A stretch of 64,000 nucleotides of DNA from Capra hircus. Its lineage: Eukaryota; Chordata; Mammalia; Artiodactyla; Bovidae. Within the stretch, counting starts at the first letter, position 1. Each line of letters begins with the position of its first letter. The stretch is from positions 43,444,036 to 43,508,035 of the forward strand of contig NC_030820.1 of NCBI RefSeq assembly GCF_001704415.2, read 5' to 3'. The position numbers and the translations under genes are program-made. Shown here one piece after another: positions 11,252-22,295 of the stretch. The notes below the pieces were generated by a model, which searched no databases, was not told the DNA's origin, and saw only the letters and a list, made by a program, of their open reading frames with translations.

Positions 11252-12405
11252 GTAGGTTTCTAAGGATTGTGCTTGTTAATATAAAGGGTAATGATTACCG
11301 AGAAAAGCCCAGTTGTACCTCCACGTCTGGAGCCCATTTCTCTCATGTGGCCTGTGGATGAGTTCTGAGGTATCGGTCAGATCTGCGTGCTGATTCATTC
11401 AGTCTGACTGGGAAGAAAAGCATTTTGCCCAGCTCTCTATCTAGGACAAAAGTTGGAGTTAGTCCTCTATCCCAACAAGGTATGACTAAGTACTGCAGAT
11501 TTTCATGGGAGTTTTAGACTCTCTAAGGACATGCCTGAAATTCTCAGGTGACAGACATTTGTGGTGAGGTTGGTTGAGGTGTTTGGGGGTGTTAACCCAC
11601 CCAAGTAAGGTTTTCTTGGGTTCAGATTTTATGTTTTGGGCAACTCCATCAAACACACAAGGGTAGTACACTGTTGACTGTGCAAGTTTTCCATAAAGGA
11701 ACCGTTAATTAAGAATAACAAAATGAAAAAGTAACAGACTGTCTCACTTCTGTTTTTTTTTTTTTTTTTTTCTTGTTTCTTTTTCTGTTTTGGAAACAGT
11801 ACTCCAAAACTCTCTCAGCAGTTGAGTTAAACAAGGGCAGAATTGCACTAGAAGTGAAGCTTGCCTAAATTGGCCTTCTGGAAGCCTCCCAGGAACAGAG
11901 TAAAGCATGCTTGGCATTTCAGGTCCATTAAGGGGTGAAATGTGACCAGCTCCAAATGTTTTCTGCTCTTTCAACACCAGGTCTCTCTATGAAGTGGCAG
12001 TTGACCATAAAATAGGCTTTAGCCTGAAATGGAATCTTACTATTTCTTCACCTCTTTTCATGCAAATATTGTTTTAAAAATGCCATCAGTTGATGAATAT
12101 AATTCTTCAACTATTTTACCTTGACTAGTATACATTTTATGGTAAAATTGTAAGTTATGCAATATAATTCATACTGTCATATAGAATTTTTTCTGTTATT
12201 TGAAAGCAGAATAATAACAAAGACCTATGAAAAGATGGAAATACATTAATCTCATTTTCTCCATGTTATAGAATTAATTAGTTTTGAATTTATTATATTT
12301 CTTTCCAGTTTGGATAAGTATTATTTTTCAATCTATGTGCCTATGTGTGGATACACATATAGGTACTTATATTTATTTTACATCTAAGCATAAATATTTA
12401 CATCT
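11252..12405. other. Unassigned stretch
   Basis: No gene recognised. It holds an 18-base T-run at about 11754-11771 and otherwise AT-rich sequence. The T-run could mark the tail of a minus-strand retrosequence (about 11754-11980), but I cannot name one. Confidence 0.35.
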
Positions 12406-12406
12406 T

Positions 12407-12615
12407 TAGGCTTTTGGTGGCTCAGAGGTTAAAGCCTCAGCATAAAATGCGGGAGACCTGGGTTCAATCCCTGGGTCAGGAAGATCCCCTGGAGAAGAAA
12501 ATGGCAACCCACTCCAGTATTCTTGCCTGGAGAATCCTATGGACGGAGGAGCCTGGTGAGCTACAGTCCACGGGTTCGCAAAGAGTTGGACACGACTGAG
12601 TGACTTCACTTCACT
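12407..12615 (+). mobile_element. Bov-tA SINE
   Basis: Head 'ttaggcttttggtggctcag', middle 'ggagaagaaaatggcaaccc', end 'gacacgactgagtgacttc'. This is a full-length diverged copy. Confidence 0.92.
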
Positions 12616-13943
12616 TGACTTAGGTTTTATATATTTTACTTTTTATGCTACATATTTTAGATTTTAATATTTATATATATATGAGAATAAATATTTATAT
12701 GCTTATTTTTATGTTACATCTAAGCATAAATATTTATATGCCTATATCTGTGAATATCTGGATTAAAAAATAAGAATCACCTACTGTGTTTATATTTGCT
12801 CATCTAGGGCTTTTATGCATCCCAGATATAATAAATGTTCATTGAGCATATACTGTATCAAATCACTCCTCTAGATTTTGGGGATCTTTCAGTGAAAATT
12901 TAGACCAAAGTTCTTCCCTCATGAATTTTATTTTCTGTTAGTTGCAGCATTCTTGACTTACGATTTAGGGTAAAGAGAGTACATTTGTGGTTTTATACAG
13001 TATCAAAAATATTATTGTATAGGAAGAGGAAATAATTGAGACTATTTTTCCTGAGTTCTTGCTTCATTTGTTCTTGCATAAATTACTAAGTGTAAGATAT
13101 TGTATCCTGATCAACTCCATTTTAGTACATTATATAAGAGCAATCTTTATTAAGAAGTACCTGATGGCATTTTGTATTCTTGTTTTAGATTTTTTTTCAA
13201 ATTATTTAATTTTTTATTATGACAATTGACATATTAAGTGAAAGAAATAACAGAAGTATTATAATAAAACATTTTGAAAGAAAAAAGTTACACAATTAGG
13301 CCAGTAGCCATAAAATAGCTATTAGGCCTATCTTATAACACCAAGAGTTCTGATCAGACTGTAGTGAGACATTGAACATTTCATTAACAAAAATATTGGC
13401 ACGAGCCACAACATATTTTGGTTGTCACTTACAAGGAATATTGTATTCAAACAACTATGCACTGCAATTCTAACACACTAGGTATTCATACACTGCAGTT
13501 AACCCCTGAAGCTTTAAGCTACCAGGAATTCCCGTATTTTCTATGCACAAAATTTACTTTGTGCGTTATTGGAATCACACTTCCAGTTTTCATGTCTTTC
13601 CCCCCCTTATACATGCAGTATGTCTAAAACTCTTGAGGTAATAAGGAATGTGATATTAGCTAAACAGAAGCTGGCATGCTCTCTGCCACTTAAGACATAC
13701 TGCTTGTTTTAGATTTTAATAAATATTAAGAAGAACAAAAAATAACAACATAAAACTGAAATAAATATGCAATTATTTATTTTCTACATTAATTTACTGA
13801 CAAATAAAGTAGCATAGAGATTTTTGTGTTGTGTATTCCAAGTTCAAGATCCAAAGCTGAGTTTCTTCTTAAGCATAATTTTCTCTGTTCAAATTGATCA
13901 TGCAGTGTCATTTATTTGATTATGAAAATTATGTAAGAGCTTA
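12616..13943. other. AT-rich stretch with possible ancient repeat
   Basis: Mostly unassigned. Around 12825-12945, 'attgagcatatactgtatcaaatc' through 'ttcttccctcatgaattttattttct' resembles the conserved core of an ancient MIR/L2-class repeat. I would not assign the family. Confidence 0.35.
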
Positions 13944-13954
13944 TAAGAATGTAT

Positions 13955-14132
13955 GGGCTTCCCTGATGGCTTAGCTGGCAAAGAATCTGCCTGCAATGCA
14001 AGAGACGCGGGTTCAATCCCTGGGTTGAGAAGACCCCCTGGAGAAGGGCACGTCTACTCATTCCAGTATTCTGGCCTGGAGAATTCCAAGAGGGGTTGCA
14101 AAGAGTCCCATGATTGAGAGACTTTCACATCG
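13955..14132 (+). mobile_element. Bov-tA SINE with 11-bp duplication
   Basis: It starts 'gggcttccctgatggcttagc' and ends 'gattgagagactttcacat', with a deletion before the tail. A perfect 11-bp repeat, TAAGAATGTAT, flanks it at 13944-13954 and 14133-14143. Confidence 0.95.
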
Positions 14133-14143
14133 TAAGAATGTAT

Positions 14144-16499
14144 AAACTACGGCAAGATAGCATGTGAAAATTGATGATAAAATTGCAGATTTGACACTGG
14201 ATTTTTAAACCCTGCTGAATTGAGGTTTTCTTTTGCTTTTAATGTCATTTATTATTTTCTTTCTAATTTTACAAGCAATGCATGTTCATTGTAGATAGGT
14301 AAAAATACATGAAAGCACAAAGTAAAATTTAATAATAATCACCCAGAATCCTCACCCCACCCCTAAAAAATCAGTATTAGCATTTAAATGCATTTCCTCC
14401 CAGTATCTACTTAAAAAAAAAAAAAAAAAGGATCTAATTGGTCTACATCACTGTATTAGTTCTGATGGTACAACACAGTAAACTCACTACAGTTCTTACT
14501 GGTGACACCACATTCGTGTCATTGTTATTATTCAATATATTTTCTCAGTTAATTTATATATACTTTGTACAATATTCTGTATAAAACAGAAGCAAAAGAA
14601 AATTTAGAAAAAATTCAGGCTTGTGGCAATGTATTGCACTAGAATTTACAGCAGTATTACTTCTAGCTTGTTTCTAGTAGACATTGGTTAGACTATTTCT
14701 CACTGCATTGACTCATCTGTATTAAACAAAAGGACTTCCTTCATTAAATTAACAAGGGAAGCAACCTATATAAGTAATTAGGTAGGAAAGAATGGTAAAA
14801 TTAATCCCAATAAATGGTGAGAGAAGGGTTTATTTTAGTAAGACTTGGACATTTTGCAATAGTGAGCATAATGTTTTGTTAAGTATCATTAATCTTGGTA
14901 AAGGGCTAATACCAGTAGAAATGGAAAACAGTGAAATACCAAACCCTGATCTATGTTTTAGCTGTAGTCTTAGAATTAGGGTTTGTGAATCTAAAGAGGA
15001 ACTTTCTAGTTTTTTCTTCATCTTTTGATGTGTCAGAGAAAAGATTCCCATCAAAACTGATCAAAAAGCAAGCATTCTTTGGAAGCATGAAATGCTTAAT
15101 GTTAAAATCACACACATACATGCACAAAATACAGATGGTAAAAGTTTAATATTGTGACCTTCAAAAGAGCTTATTATACAAAACAGAAATCAACATCCTT
15201 TTTCAACGATGGCCAGGGGATCAATTATCAGTGGCATTAAGCCTGAAGGCAGGTCATTGATCATCTCTATTGCCATGGCTATGATGGCTGTTGCTGCAGT
15301 TAGTGAACGCCATTGCACCTGCAACTCAGCCCTAATCATGAGCAGTAGCTACCCTCTGCTCCCCAGTTCCCAATATTTCAGGAGAACAGGGTTAGAAACC
15401 CAGGCTTGAAAGGTCACCAAACCCTCCCGGATTTTTTTAAATGTAATGTTTATCATAAAAGATACTGGGAAACAGTTCAATAAATATCTTCATGTTTATT
15501 AAGGTGCCTCAAATTCTAGGCTAAACATTATTTTTATTTCATGTATAGCAAAAGTCTGCTGTAAAATCCTGTTGGTCCACCCTAAAAATTTTGGACAATC
15601 AGAGATGGCCACTGCATATTTATGTAGTCAGCATCTTTAGTCTCTTGAGAGAAATGGTGAGCTGAACTCTTGGTCCTGCTACTAAGGACTGACAGTATCA
15701 GTACTGACATTTTCAGGAGGAAGAGACAAGCCTGCTCTCCTCTCTAAGGTGAAGACATAAGTTGTGAGGGACAATTCCTGAAAATTGAAAAGTAGAAACA
15801 AATAAATAAATAAATAAATCCAATTTCTTTTGGGCTATCATATTTAATTCACTTTTACATTAAGTAATATAGAATGGTTTTATGTGTGAGAGTGTCTAGG
15901 GACTCTAATAAGCTTGAGCCCACTTTTGCATGAGGGGTCAGAAGAATTGAAAGATCCAGACTATTGGCAACCTGATGAGGAACTATATGCATAACAATAA
16001 AACAAAAACCAGTGCAGGGCAAGGAGCAGCACCAAGAAACATATAAGTCATGAGTAAAGACAGATAGAGAAAGCAAGAGGGACCTATGTGATGGCAAAAA
16101 ATCTGACTTAGGACCTTAATACCCTAACAAAAATGAAGCCCAGGGAAAATGGTATGAAAATTTTAAAAATCAATTAAAATGTGTTCTTTTCCTTTTTCAG
16201 GAAAGATAAGGGGGTCTGGAGATACTTATGCTCCAGGTTGTTGATGTTTAGGTCTCAGATTTCAAAAGAACTCCCTGGCTATCAGCTCTCATGGCCCTGG
16301 TCCTTCCTTGGTGTGGATTCTGGCTCATCTGATGGAGAATTGTATCATATAGGATATGATCAAGCATCAGCTGTAGCTGTGGTATCACCTGAGGCTAGTG
16401 GGGGAAGATCTGCTTCCATACTTGGTCTTTGTTGTCACATTCAGTTCCTTGAAGGTGTCAGGGTGAGGCCCTCCCTTACTCTTGCACCTCTGCCATGAC
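14144..16499. other. Unassigned stretch with short tandem repeats
   Basis: No gene recognised. It holds an A-run at about 14412-14429 and an (AAAT)n run at about 15797-15821. The region 16181-16498 is open on the plus strand for 105 codons, but the protein resembles no family I know. That frame begins inside a pyrimidine tract and is probably chance. Confidence 0.4.
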
Positions 16500-16712
16500 T
16501 GAAGACCACGGACACAGACACCCCCCTACCCCAGAGCCTGCCAACTGCCCACCACGTATACAGTGAGCCCAGCTAAGAAAACAGGTCCGCCAAAGCCAGT
16601 ATAAACCACAAAGGCACAAAGCCTTGAGCTAAATAAAAGCTTATATGCTCAGCCACTGGTTTTGAGGTGACAATGCAACATCATTCTGTAGCAGTTAACT
16701 GATGCACTTACT
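16500..16712 (+). mobile_element. MLT1-like (MaLR) LTR remnant
   Basis: The order 'gagcccagctaag', 'aaagccttgagctaaataaaa', 'ctcagccactggttttgagg' and 'gtagcagttaactgatgca' matches the end of an MLT1-type LTR, including its AATAAA signal. It is strongly diverged. The 5' extent is unclear and may reach about 16200. Confidence 0.6.
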
Positions 16713-17037
16713 AATAATCTATCTCAAAATTTTACCTCAAAGGAATTCTCATTTATTTTGAGAATTTATTAGTGTTATCAAAGGCTGTGTGTATGTGTGT
16801 GTTTCCTGGGTTGCAAAGCTTAGTAATTCATCTTATCAGTTTTAATTTTTTTCTTTTGGTAGCTCAGCGGTTAATTTTTCTAGTAATAAAGTCAGTGCTG
16901 CTTTAAGATCCCAAATGTCAGATGTGACTTCCAGAGGATATTATATATAAATGGTTGGATCCCAGGAAAATTTCCTAGATGTTAGTATGATTTTTTTTTC
17001 CCTCCAAATTTCAGATTTTAAAAATTAAGTTGTCTCT
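16713..17037. other. Unassigned stretch
   Basis: AT-rich with a short 'gtgtgtatgtgtgtg' run near 16787-16801. No feature recognised. Confidence 0.4.
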
Positions 17038-17049
17038 AACTTGTACTTC

Positions 17050-17932
17050 TTATTTAACTTATATTGAGTGTACATCATGAGAAACCCTGGGCTGGAAGAA
17101 ACACAAGCTGGAATCAAGATTACCAGGAGAAATATCAATAACCTCAGATATGCAGATGACACCACCCTTATGGCAGAAAGTAAAGAGGAACTAAAAAGCC
17201 TCTTGATGAAAGTGAAAGAGGAGAGTGAAAAGGTTGGCTTAAAGCTCAACATTCAGAAAATGAAGATCATGGCATCTGGTCCCACCACTTCATGGGAAAT
17301 AGATGGGGAAACAGTGGAAACAGTGTCAGACTTTATTTTGGGGGGCTCCAAAATTACTGCATATGGTGATTGCAGCCGCTTATTCCTTGGAAGGAAAGTT
17401 ATGACCAACCTAGATAGTATATTGAAAAGCAAAGATATTACTTTGCCAACAAAGGTCCGTCTAGTCAAGGCTATGGTTTTTCCAGTAGTCATGTATGGAA
17501 GTGAGAGTTGGACTGTGAAGAAAGCTGAGCGCCGAAGAATTGATGCTTTTGAACTGTGGTGTTGGAGAAGACTCTTGAGAGTCCCTTGGACTGCAAGGAG
17601 ATCCAACCAGTCCATTCTAAAGGAAATCAGTCCTGGGTGTTCACTGGGAGGACTGATGCTGAAGCTGAAACTCCAATACTTTGGACACTTCATGTGAAGA
17701 GATGACTCATTGGAAAAGACCCTGATGCTGGGAGGGATTAGGGGCAGGAGGAGAAGGGGATGACAGAGGATGAGATGGCTGGATGGTATTACCGACTCAA
17801 TGGACGTGAGTTTGAGTGAACTCCGGGAGTTGGTGATGGACAGGGAGGCCTGGTGTGCTGCGATTCATGGGGTCGCAAAGAGTTGGACACAACTGAGCGA
17901 CTGAACTGAACTGAACTGAACTGAACTGAACT
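17050..17932 (+). mobile_element. BovB LINE 3' portion
   Basis: 5'-truncated BovB with a long open frame at 17068-17697 (209 codons) covering the C-terminal half of the reverse transcriptase. The YADD catalytic box is at 17149-17160, followed by the 'PTKVRLVKAMVFPVVMYG' and 'RRLLRVPWTARRSNQSI' blocks. A stop at 17695-17697 precedes the 3' region, which ends in a CTGAA tandem tail. AACTTGT at 17038-17044 and 17929-17935 may be the target-site duplication. With only the 3' half present, it encodes no working enzyme. Confidence 0.95.
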
Positions 17933-18295
17933 TGTGCAAATAAATGGTATTTGCCCTACAGAAGAGTTTTAATGAGATGGCACTTGACACTTGCCTTCAT
18001 CAGGGTCAAGACATTTGTTTTGAAATATGGAATCGATCTACCTGTTGCCTCTCAAGTTTTTGTGAAAAAAAAAAAAAAAAAGACTGTAAGAGTTAATTTC
18101 CACTTTTTCTGTTCATGTTCAACAAATGTTACCATACTTAAAAAATATAGGTTTCTTCTTTCACTTTCGTATCAATAGAGTCAACCAATATCTTCCAGGT
18201 GTAAATCATCTTTGGCCCTTAGACAAGGCTCTTAATGCACAAGTAAAGAACAATGCCAAATATTAAATTGCAATCAATTAATTTCTAGTCACGTG
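17933..18295. other. Unassigned stretch
   Basis: Contains an A-run at about 18065-18081 and no recognised gene. The A-run may be the tail of an unrecognised retrosequence. Confidence 0.35.
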
Positions 18296-18507
18296 TGTGT
18301 TCAGTTACCCAGTCATGTCTGCTTTGCGACCACATGGACTGTAGCCCGCCAAGCTCCTCTGTCCGTGGGATTTCCCAGGCAAGAATACTGAAGTGGGTTG
18401 CCATATCCTGCTGCAGGGGATCTTCCCAACCCAGGGATGGAACCCATATCTCTTGTGTCTCCTGCATTGGCAGACTGCTTCTTTACCATTGCACCATCTG
18501 GGAAGAA
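18296..18507 (-). mobile_element. Bov-tA SINE
   Basis: Reverse-complement copy from 'gtgttcagttacccagtcatg' to 'ttaccattgcaccatctggg'. It has a small deletion in the 'gtctgactctttg' block. Confidence 0.9.
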
Positions 18508-18883
18508 TCTATTCTTTCTGAAATTTTTTTAACTGAAAATGTGCCTATTTTAACATGTTTCCTTCAGCATTTGTTTTTAAAGCCTGCTAGTGACATTCCC
18601 AATGATATTTTTCTAACCAGATACGTTTATTACAGAAAGTGTGATAGGAATTTTGAGAAAATACATGACCTCTCTGAGCAGCCATTGACCTTGCTAGATA
18701 GCATGAATGGTACTACATAATGGGAAAGAATTCCACAAGTAACCCCAAGGAATGTGCGGCGCTCAGCGATAATCTTATACTTGAGCTAATTTCATGATCT
18801 GAGCTTTGTTCAAATATTGAAAATAAAGCCGTGGGCTAAAACTATAATTTGCTTCAGTGGATTAAATTGTGCACGAATTTAAT

Positions 18884-19160
18884 TTTTTTTTTTTTTTTTT
18901 TTTGATACTATGTGTGTGTGCCGTCTGTCCCCTCTGGCCTGATCTCAGGCTACGACCCTCATGGCAGATGTCAACAATCCAACATCTCAGGAAGACATGT
19001 TTAGCAGCTGGGAGCCTACTCACAGTTTGGTGGAAGATACCTTCCCTGGGGCTGAGATTGCAGCAGTCCCTTGCCTTCCGGTTCTGGCTGTTGCTAGCCT
19101 GCCTCTCTGCCTCCAGGTGGGAGGGGCCGGTGTGCAGCCAGCTAGCTCTCATTCTAAAAA
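18884..19160 (-). mobile_element. Unclassified retroposed sequence with poly(A) tail
   Basis: Read on the minus strand, about 255 bases of GC-richer sequence (starting near 19155) end in a 20-base poly(A) tract, seen as T's at 18884-18903. That shape is what target-primed reverse transcription of a polyadenylated RNA leaves. I do not recognise the source RNA. The long plus-strand frame across it (18869-19456) runs through the T-tract and into a SINE, so it is not a gene. Confidence 0.4.
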
Positions 19161-19177
19161 CTGAACTGACTGAACTG

Positions 19178-19387
19178 GTGTGTGTGTGTGTGCTCAGTCG
19201 TGGCAAACACTTTGTGACCCTATGGACTGAAGCCCGCCAGGCTTCTCTGTCCATGGGATTCTCCAGGCAAGAATACTGGAGTGGGTTGCCATTTCCTCCT
19301 CCAGGGGATCTTTGTGACCCAGGGATCAAACTCACATCTCCTGCCTTGCAGATAGATTCTTTACCACATGAGCCACCTAGGAAGCCC
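19178..19387 (-). mobile_element. Bov-tA SINE
   Basis: Full reverse-complement copy from the 'gtgtgtgtgctcagtcgtgg' end to 'gagccacctaggaagccc'. The GT run on its left may derive from the SINE's own tail. Confidence 0.92.
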
Positions 19388-19962
19388 TTTTTTTCTACTA
19401 TATTGATATATTATTATTTTGCAGTAAGCCACACATATTTAAATTCCACAATTTGAAGAATTTTGACCCACGTATGCACTGTGAAACCATCATCATAATC
19501 AAGATATCAAACATTTTCATCTCAAAACTTTTTTTCATGCCCTGGCCTATTCTACCCCCCACCCCCACTTCCATCCCAGCTGATCTGTTCTTGGATTAGA
19601 TTGCATTTCCAAGAATCTCATATGAATGGAATTGTAGAGCAGCCATGAGATTTTATCTGTCTTCTTGTGCCCAGTGTAATTATTCTGAGGTCCACCCAAG
19701 CTATTACATGTATTAGAAGGTTGTTGCTTTTTGTTGCTGAGCAGTTTTCAGTGGAACAGATATACTATGCTTTATTTATCTATCATCTGATTTGGGATGT
19801 CTTTAGTGCTTGGCTGTTACAAATAAGGCTGCTGAGAGCACTCATGTATAAGTCTTTTTTTCTGGACATGTATTAGTATTTCCTTCTCTTTTGTGTAAAT
19901 ATTAGTAGAAGGGCTGCTTCCTGTGGTTACTGTGTGTTTAATGTGTTTAAAAACATGTCAAT
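19388..19962 (-). mobile_element. Old L1 3' remnant
   Basis: 'aaaccatcatcataatcaagat', 'ctcatatgaatggaatt' and 'aaataaggctgctgagagc' are antisense L1 ORF2-end and 3' UTR blocks in the expected order. No coding capacity remains. A partial Bov-tA SINE abuts its right end. Confidence 0.7.
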
Positions 19963-20098
19963 CTGTTTGCAAGGCAAACCCACCTGCCAATGCAAGAGAC
20001 GTGGGTTTGATAGTCTGGGAAATCCCTTAGACAGAGGAGCCTGGTGGGCTACAGTCCATGGGGGTCTCCAGGAGCTGGACACGACTGAGCATGTGCAC
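19963..20098 (+). mobile_element. Partial Bov-tA SINE
   Basis: Starts inside the SINE ('cacctgccaatgcaagagac') and lacks the 'aagatcccctggagaag' block. It ends with the usual 'gacacgactgagcatg'. It is truncated and internally deleted. Confidence 0.82.
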
Positions 20099-20212
20099 AC
20101 CTATATCATTCTCACTTGCAGGCTATGAGACGCCTAGAGATTTTCTACCCTCAGGCAAATCTTTTCAACCGCTCAGGAATTTAACACAAGATTAAAAATC
20201 AACTTTGATTCA

Positions 20213-20268
20213 AAGAGTCTGCATTGCAGGTGGGACTCTTTATGAGCTGAGCCACCAGGGAAGCCTTT
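20213..20268 (-). mobile_element. Bov-tA head fragment
   Basis: Only the tRNA-derived head remains: 'tctgcattgcaggtgg...gagctgagccaccagggaagcc' in reverse complement. Confidence 0.8.
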
Positions 20269-21118
20269 GATTCAGTAAAACATGTTAAAAATTAAAAATG
20301 CAATAAAATCACAGTTTTGTTTGAACAAGAAGAGTTTGAGTTGCATGGGATAGACGCGCAGGCATTTGGATGGGCATCCATGGCTCAGCACTGAGACTGG
20401 CAGGGAATGAGGATTAGGGATACTTGAATTGGAAGCCAGAATACACCAAAGATGAGTGGTAAGAAGAGAAGGACACAGAAGAGCCCTGAAAATTAGAAGT
20501 TCAGGGGAGGAAGAAACTGTGAAAGAGATTGTGATGTGACTTTCAGACAAATACAGCAGGTGGCCCATGCAGGAAGCCAAAACAGACCACAGTTATAGGA
20601 CACAGTATAGGTGGACCAGTTTGGTCCTTTCACTTTCGATGGACTGGTGATGATAGAAGTTGTGTATAAAACCAAACATAGCCAAGGGAGTGTAGCCAGG
20701 TCTCTGGTCTTTGATCCAAACGGAAATGCATTCTGGGGAGGCAAAACTGCCAGCTTCCAGTGAAGCAGACTTCCTCCCTAAGTGGTACATTGCCTTTAGT
20801 CAGCATAGTTGGAGAGAAAAGCTAAAGGGCTTTCCTCAGAGAGGAACAGGACCATCAACATCTGGCTGCTTGGAGATGAAGTCCTTGTCTCTTAATCATC
20901 ATGCTTTGATTCTTTAAAGTTTTGCCAAAGCCTCATAGTGCCTTGAAACAAGGGTAAGTTCTTTGATATCTCAAATAAGATGAAATAAATGCATGATGCC
21001 TGTATTCATCAATAAATAAATAAATCAGAAAAAAAATTTCCGCAAAATTTCTTTCAAAGAGAATAAGCTTAGTTGTGTTGATGGAAATAATCCATTAAAA
21101 TAATCTATAATAGGAATA
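20269..21118. other. Unassigned stretch
   Basis: Less AT-rich than its surroundings, with several short open frames on both strands (longest about 100 codons at 20272-20580 minus). None resembles a known protein. I see no splice-framed exon or repeat I can name. Confidence 0.35.
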
Positions 21119-21540
21119 GAAAAGGATTTTACCCTTGCCAAGCTGAGGAAGATAACGCAGGAGACACAGATTCAACAAGCACATGAACTGTGTTCCCCAG
21201 ATGACAAAATAGGCGAGTCTTATAAAGGAAAAAACCACAGAGTTGCCTAAATTGTTTTTCAAGAGTCATATTGGGGCTGGCAAGAAGTAAGTGTGCTTCT
21301 CAAGCCAGGATTGGTTGGGGTCTAAAATGGTTGCACGCTTACAGGGAGAGTCTGTGAGGGTACAGCTGGCAGCTGCTCACAAGACAGCTGGTGGTGTCCT
21401 TCAGTTTGACAGAGTTCAGGAAACTCAAGTGCTCAGGCAGGCGGGGACATGTCTGATGCCACGTCCACAATGGCCACCCAGCTCCATCCTGTGCTTCCGA
21501 ACCACAGTTACTCCACTTTGATTTTAAAATGCATTCTTTT
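21119..21540 (-). mobile_element. Possible old LTR, minus strand
   Basis: Read on the minus strand, the block has a CCAAT-type box (complement of ATTGG at 21310-21314) about 85 bases before a TTTATAAG-type TATA box (about 21219-21226). It is more GC-rich than its flanks. That resembles an LTR promoter, but I cannot name a family or find clean TG...CA ends. Confidence 0.3.
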
Positions 21541-21621
21541 CCTTAATGGTGAAAGCAGAGGCACAATGCATGTTTGACAAGCCATAAGACAGGCTGTTCC
21601 AGTTAGCATAAAGCAAGCATT

Positions 21622-21822
21622 AGTCACTCAATCGTGTCCGACTCTGCAACCCTATAGACTGTAGCCCATCAGGCTCCTCTGTCCATGGAATTCTCAATGC
21701 AAGAATACTGGAGTGGGTAGCCATTCCCTTCTGTAGGGGATCTTCCCGACCCAGGGATTGAGCCCGGGTCTCCTGCATTGCAGGCAGACTCTTACTGTCT
21801 GAGCCACCGTGGAAGTCTGGTT
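21622..21822 (-). mobile_element. Bov-tA SINE
   Basis: Reverse-complement copy from 'gtcactcaatcgtgtccgac' to 'gtctgagccaccgtggaag'. Full length. Confidence 0.92.
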
Positions 21823-22012
21823 AGCATAAAGTTCAAGGCCAATAGTGTATAAGCTAGGATAACTTTCCCATACCTCAATATGTGAAAATTTCTTCCATCA
21901 AGCAATAATAATGTTGAATTATCACATTAAATAACAAAGAAATGATAATTTACTGATCACAATCTAAGGAACTAATACTGAGCAACTGTTGAAATACATA
22001 GCTTAAAATTGC

Positions 22013-22295
22013 CCACATTGTGGACACAGGAGGGGGAGTTTGAGGGGTTGGGAAGAATTGAGAGAGTAGCGTTGATATATATGCCCTACCATGTGTAAAC
22101 TACATAGCTAGTGGGAGCATAGCACAGGGAGGTCTGCTCAGTGCCCTGTGATGACCTAGAGAGGTGGGATGGGGATGGGAGGGAGGCTAGAGAGGGAGAG
22201 GATATATGTATGCATATGGCTAATTCATGTTGTTGTGCAGAAGAAACTAACACAATGTTGTAAAGCAATTATCCTCCCTCAAAAAAAAATTAAAA
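22013..22295 (+). mobile_element. Artiodactyl L1 3' end
   Basis: 'ttgagagagtagcgttgatat', 'catagctagtgggagcatagc', 'gatgacctagagaggtggga', 'cagaagaaactaacacaatg' and 'taaagcaattatcctccctc' are the L1 3' UTR blocks in order. They are followed by an A-run tail. This is a 5'-truncated insertion of the 3' end only. Confidence 0.85.

Noticed and set aside
16181..16498. 105-codon plus-strand frame
   Set aside because: Its start lies in a pyrimidine tract, it shows no known domain, and an old LTR remnant follows. No support for coding.
18869..19456. 195-codon plus-strand frame
   Set aside because: It begins in a poly(T) tract (a run of Phe), crosses an unclassified retrosequence and ends in a reverse Bov-tA. 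It is not a gene.
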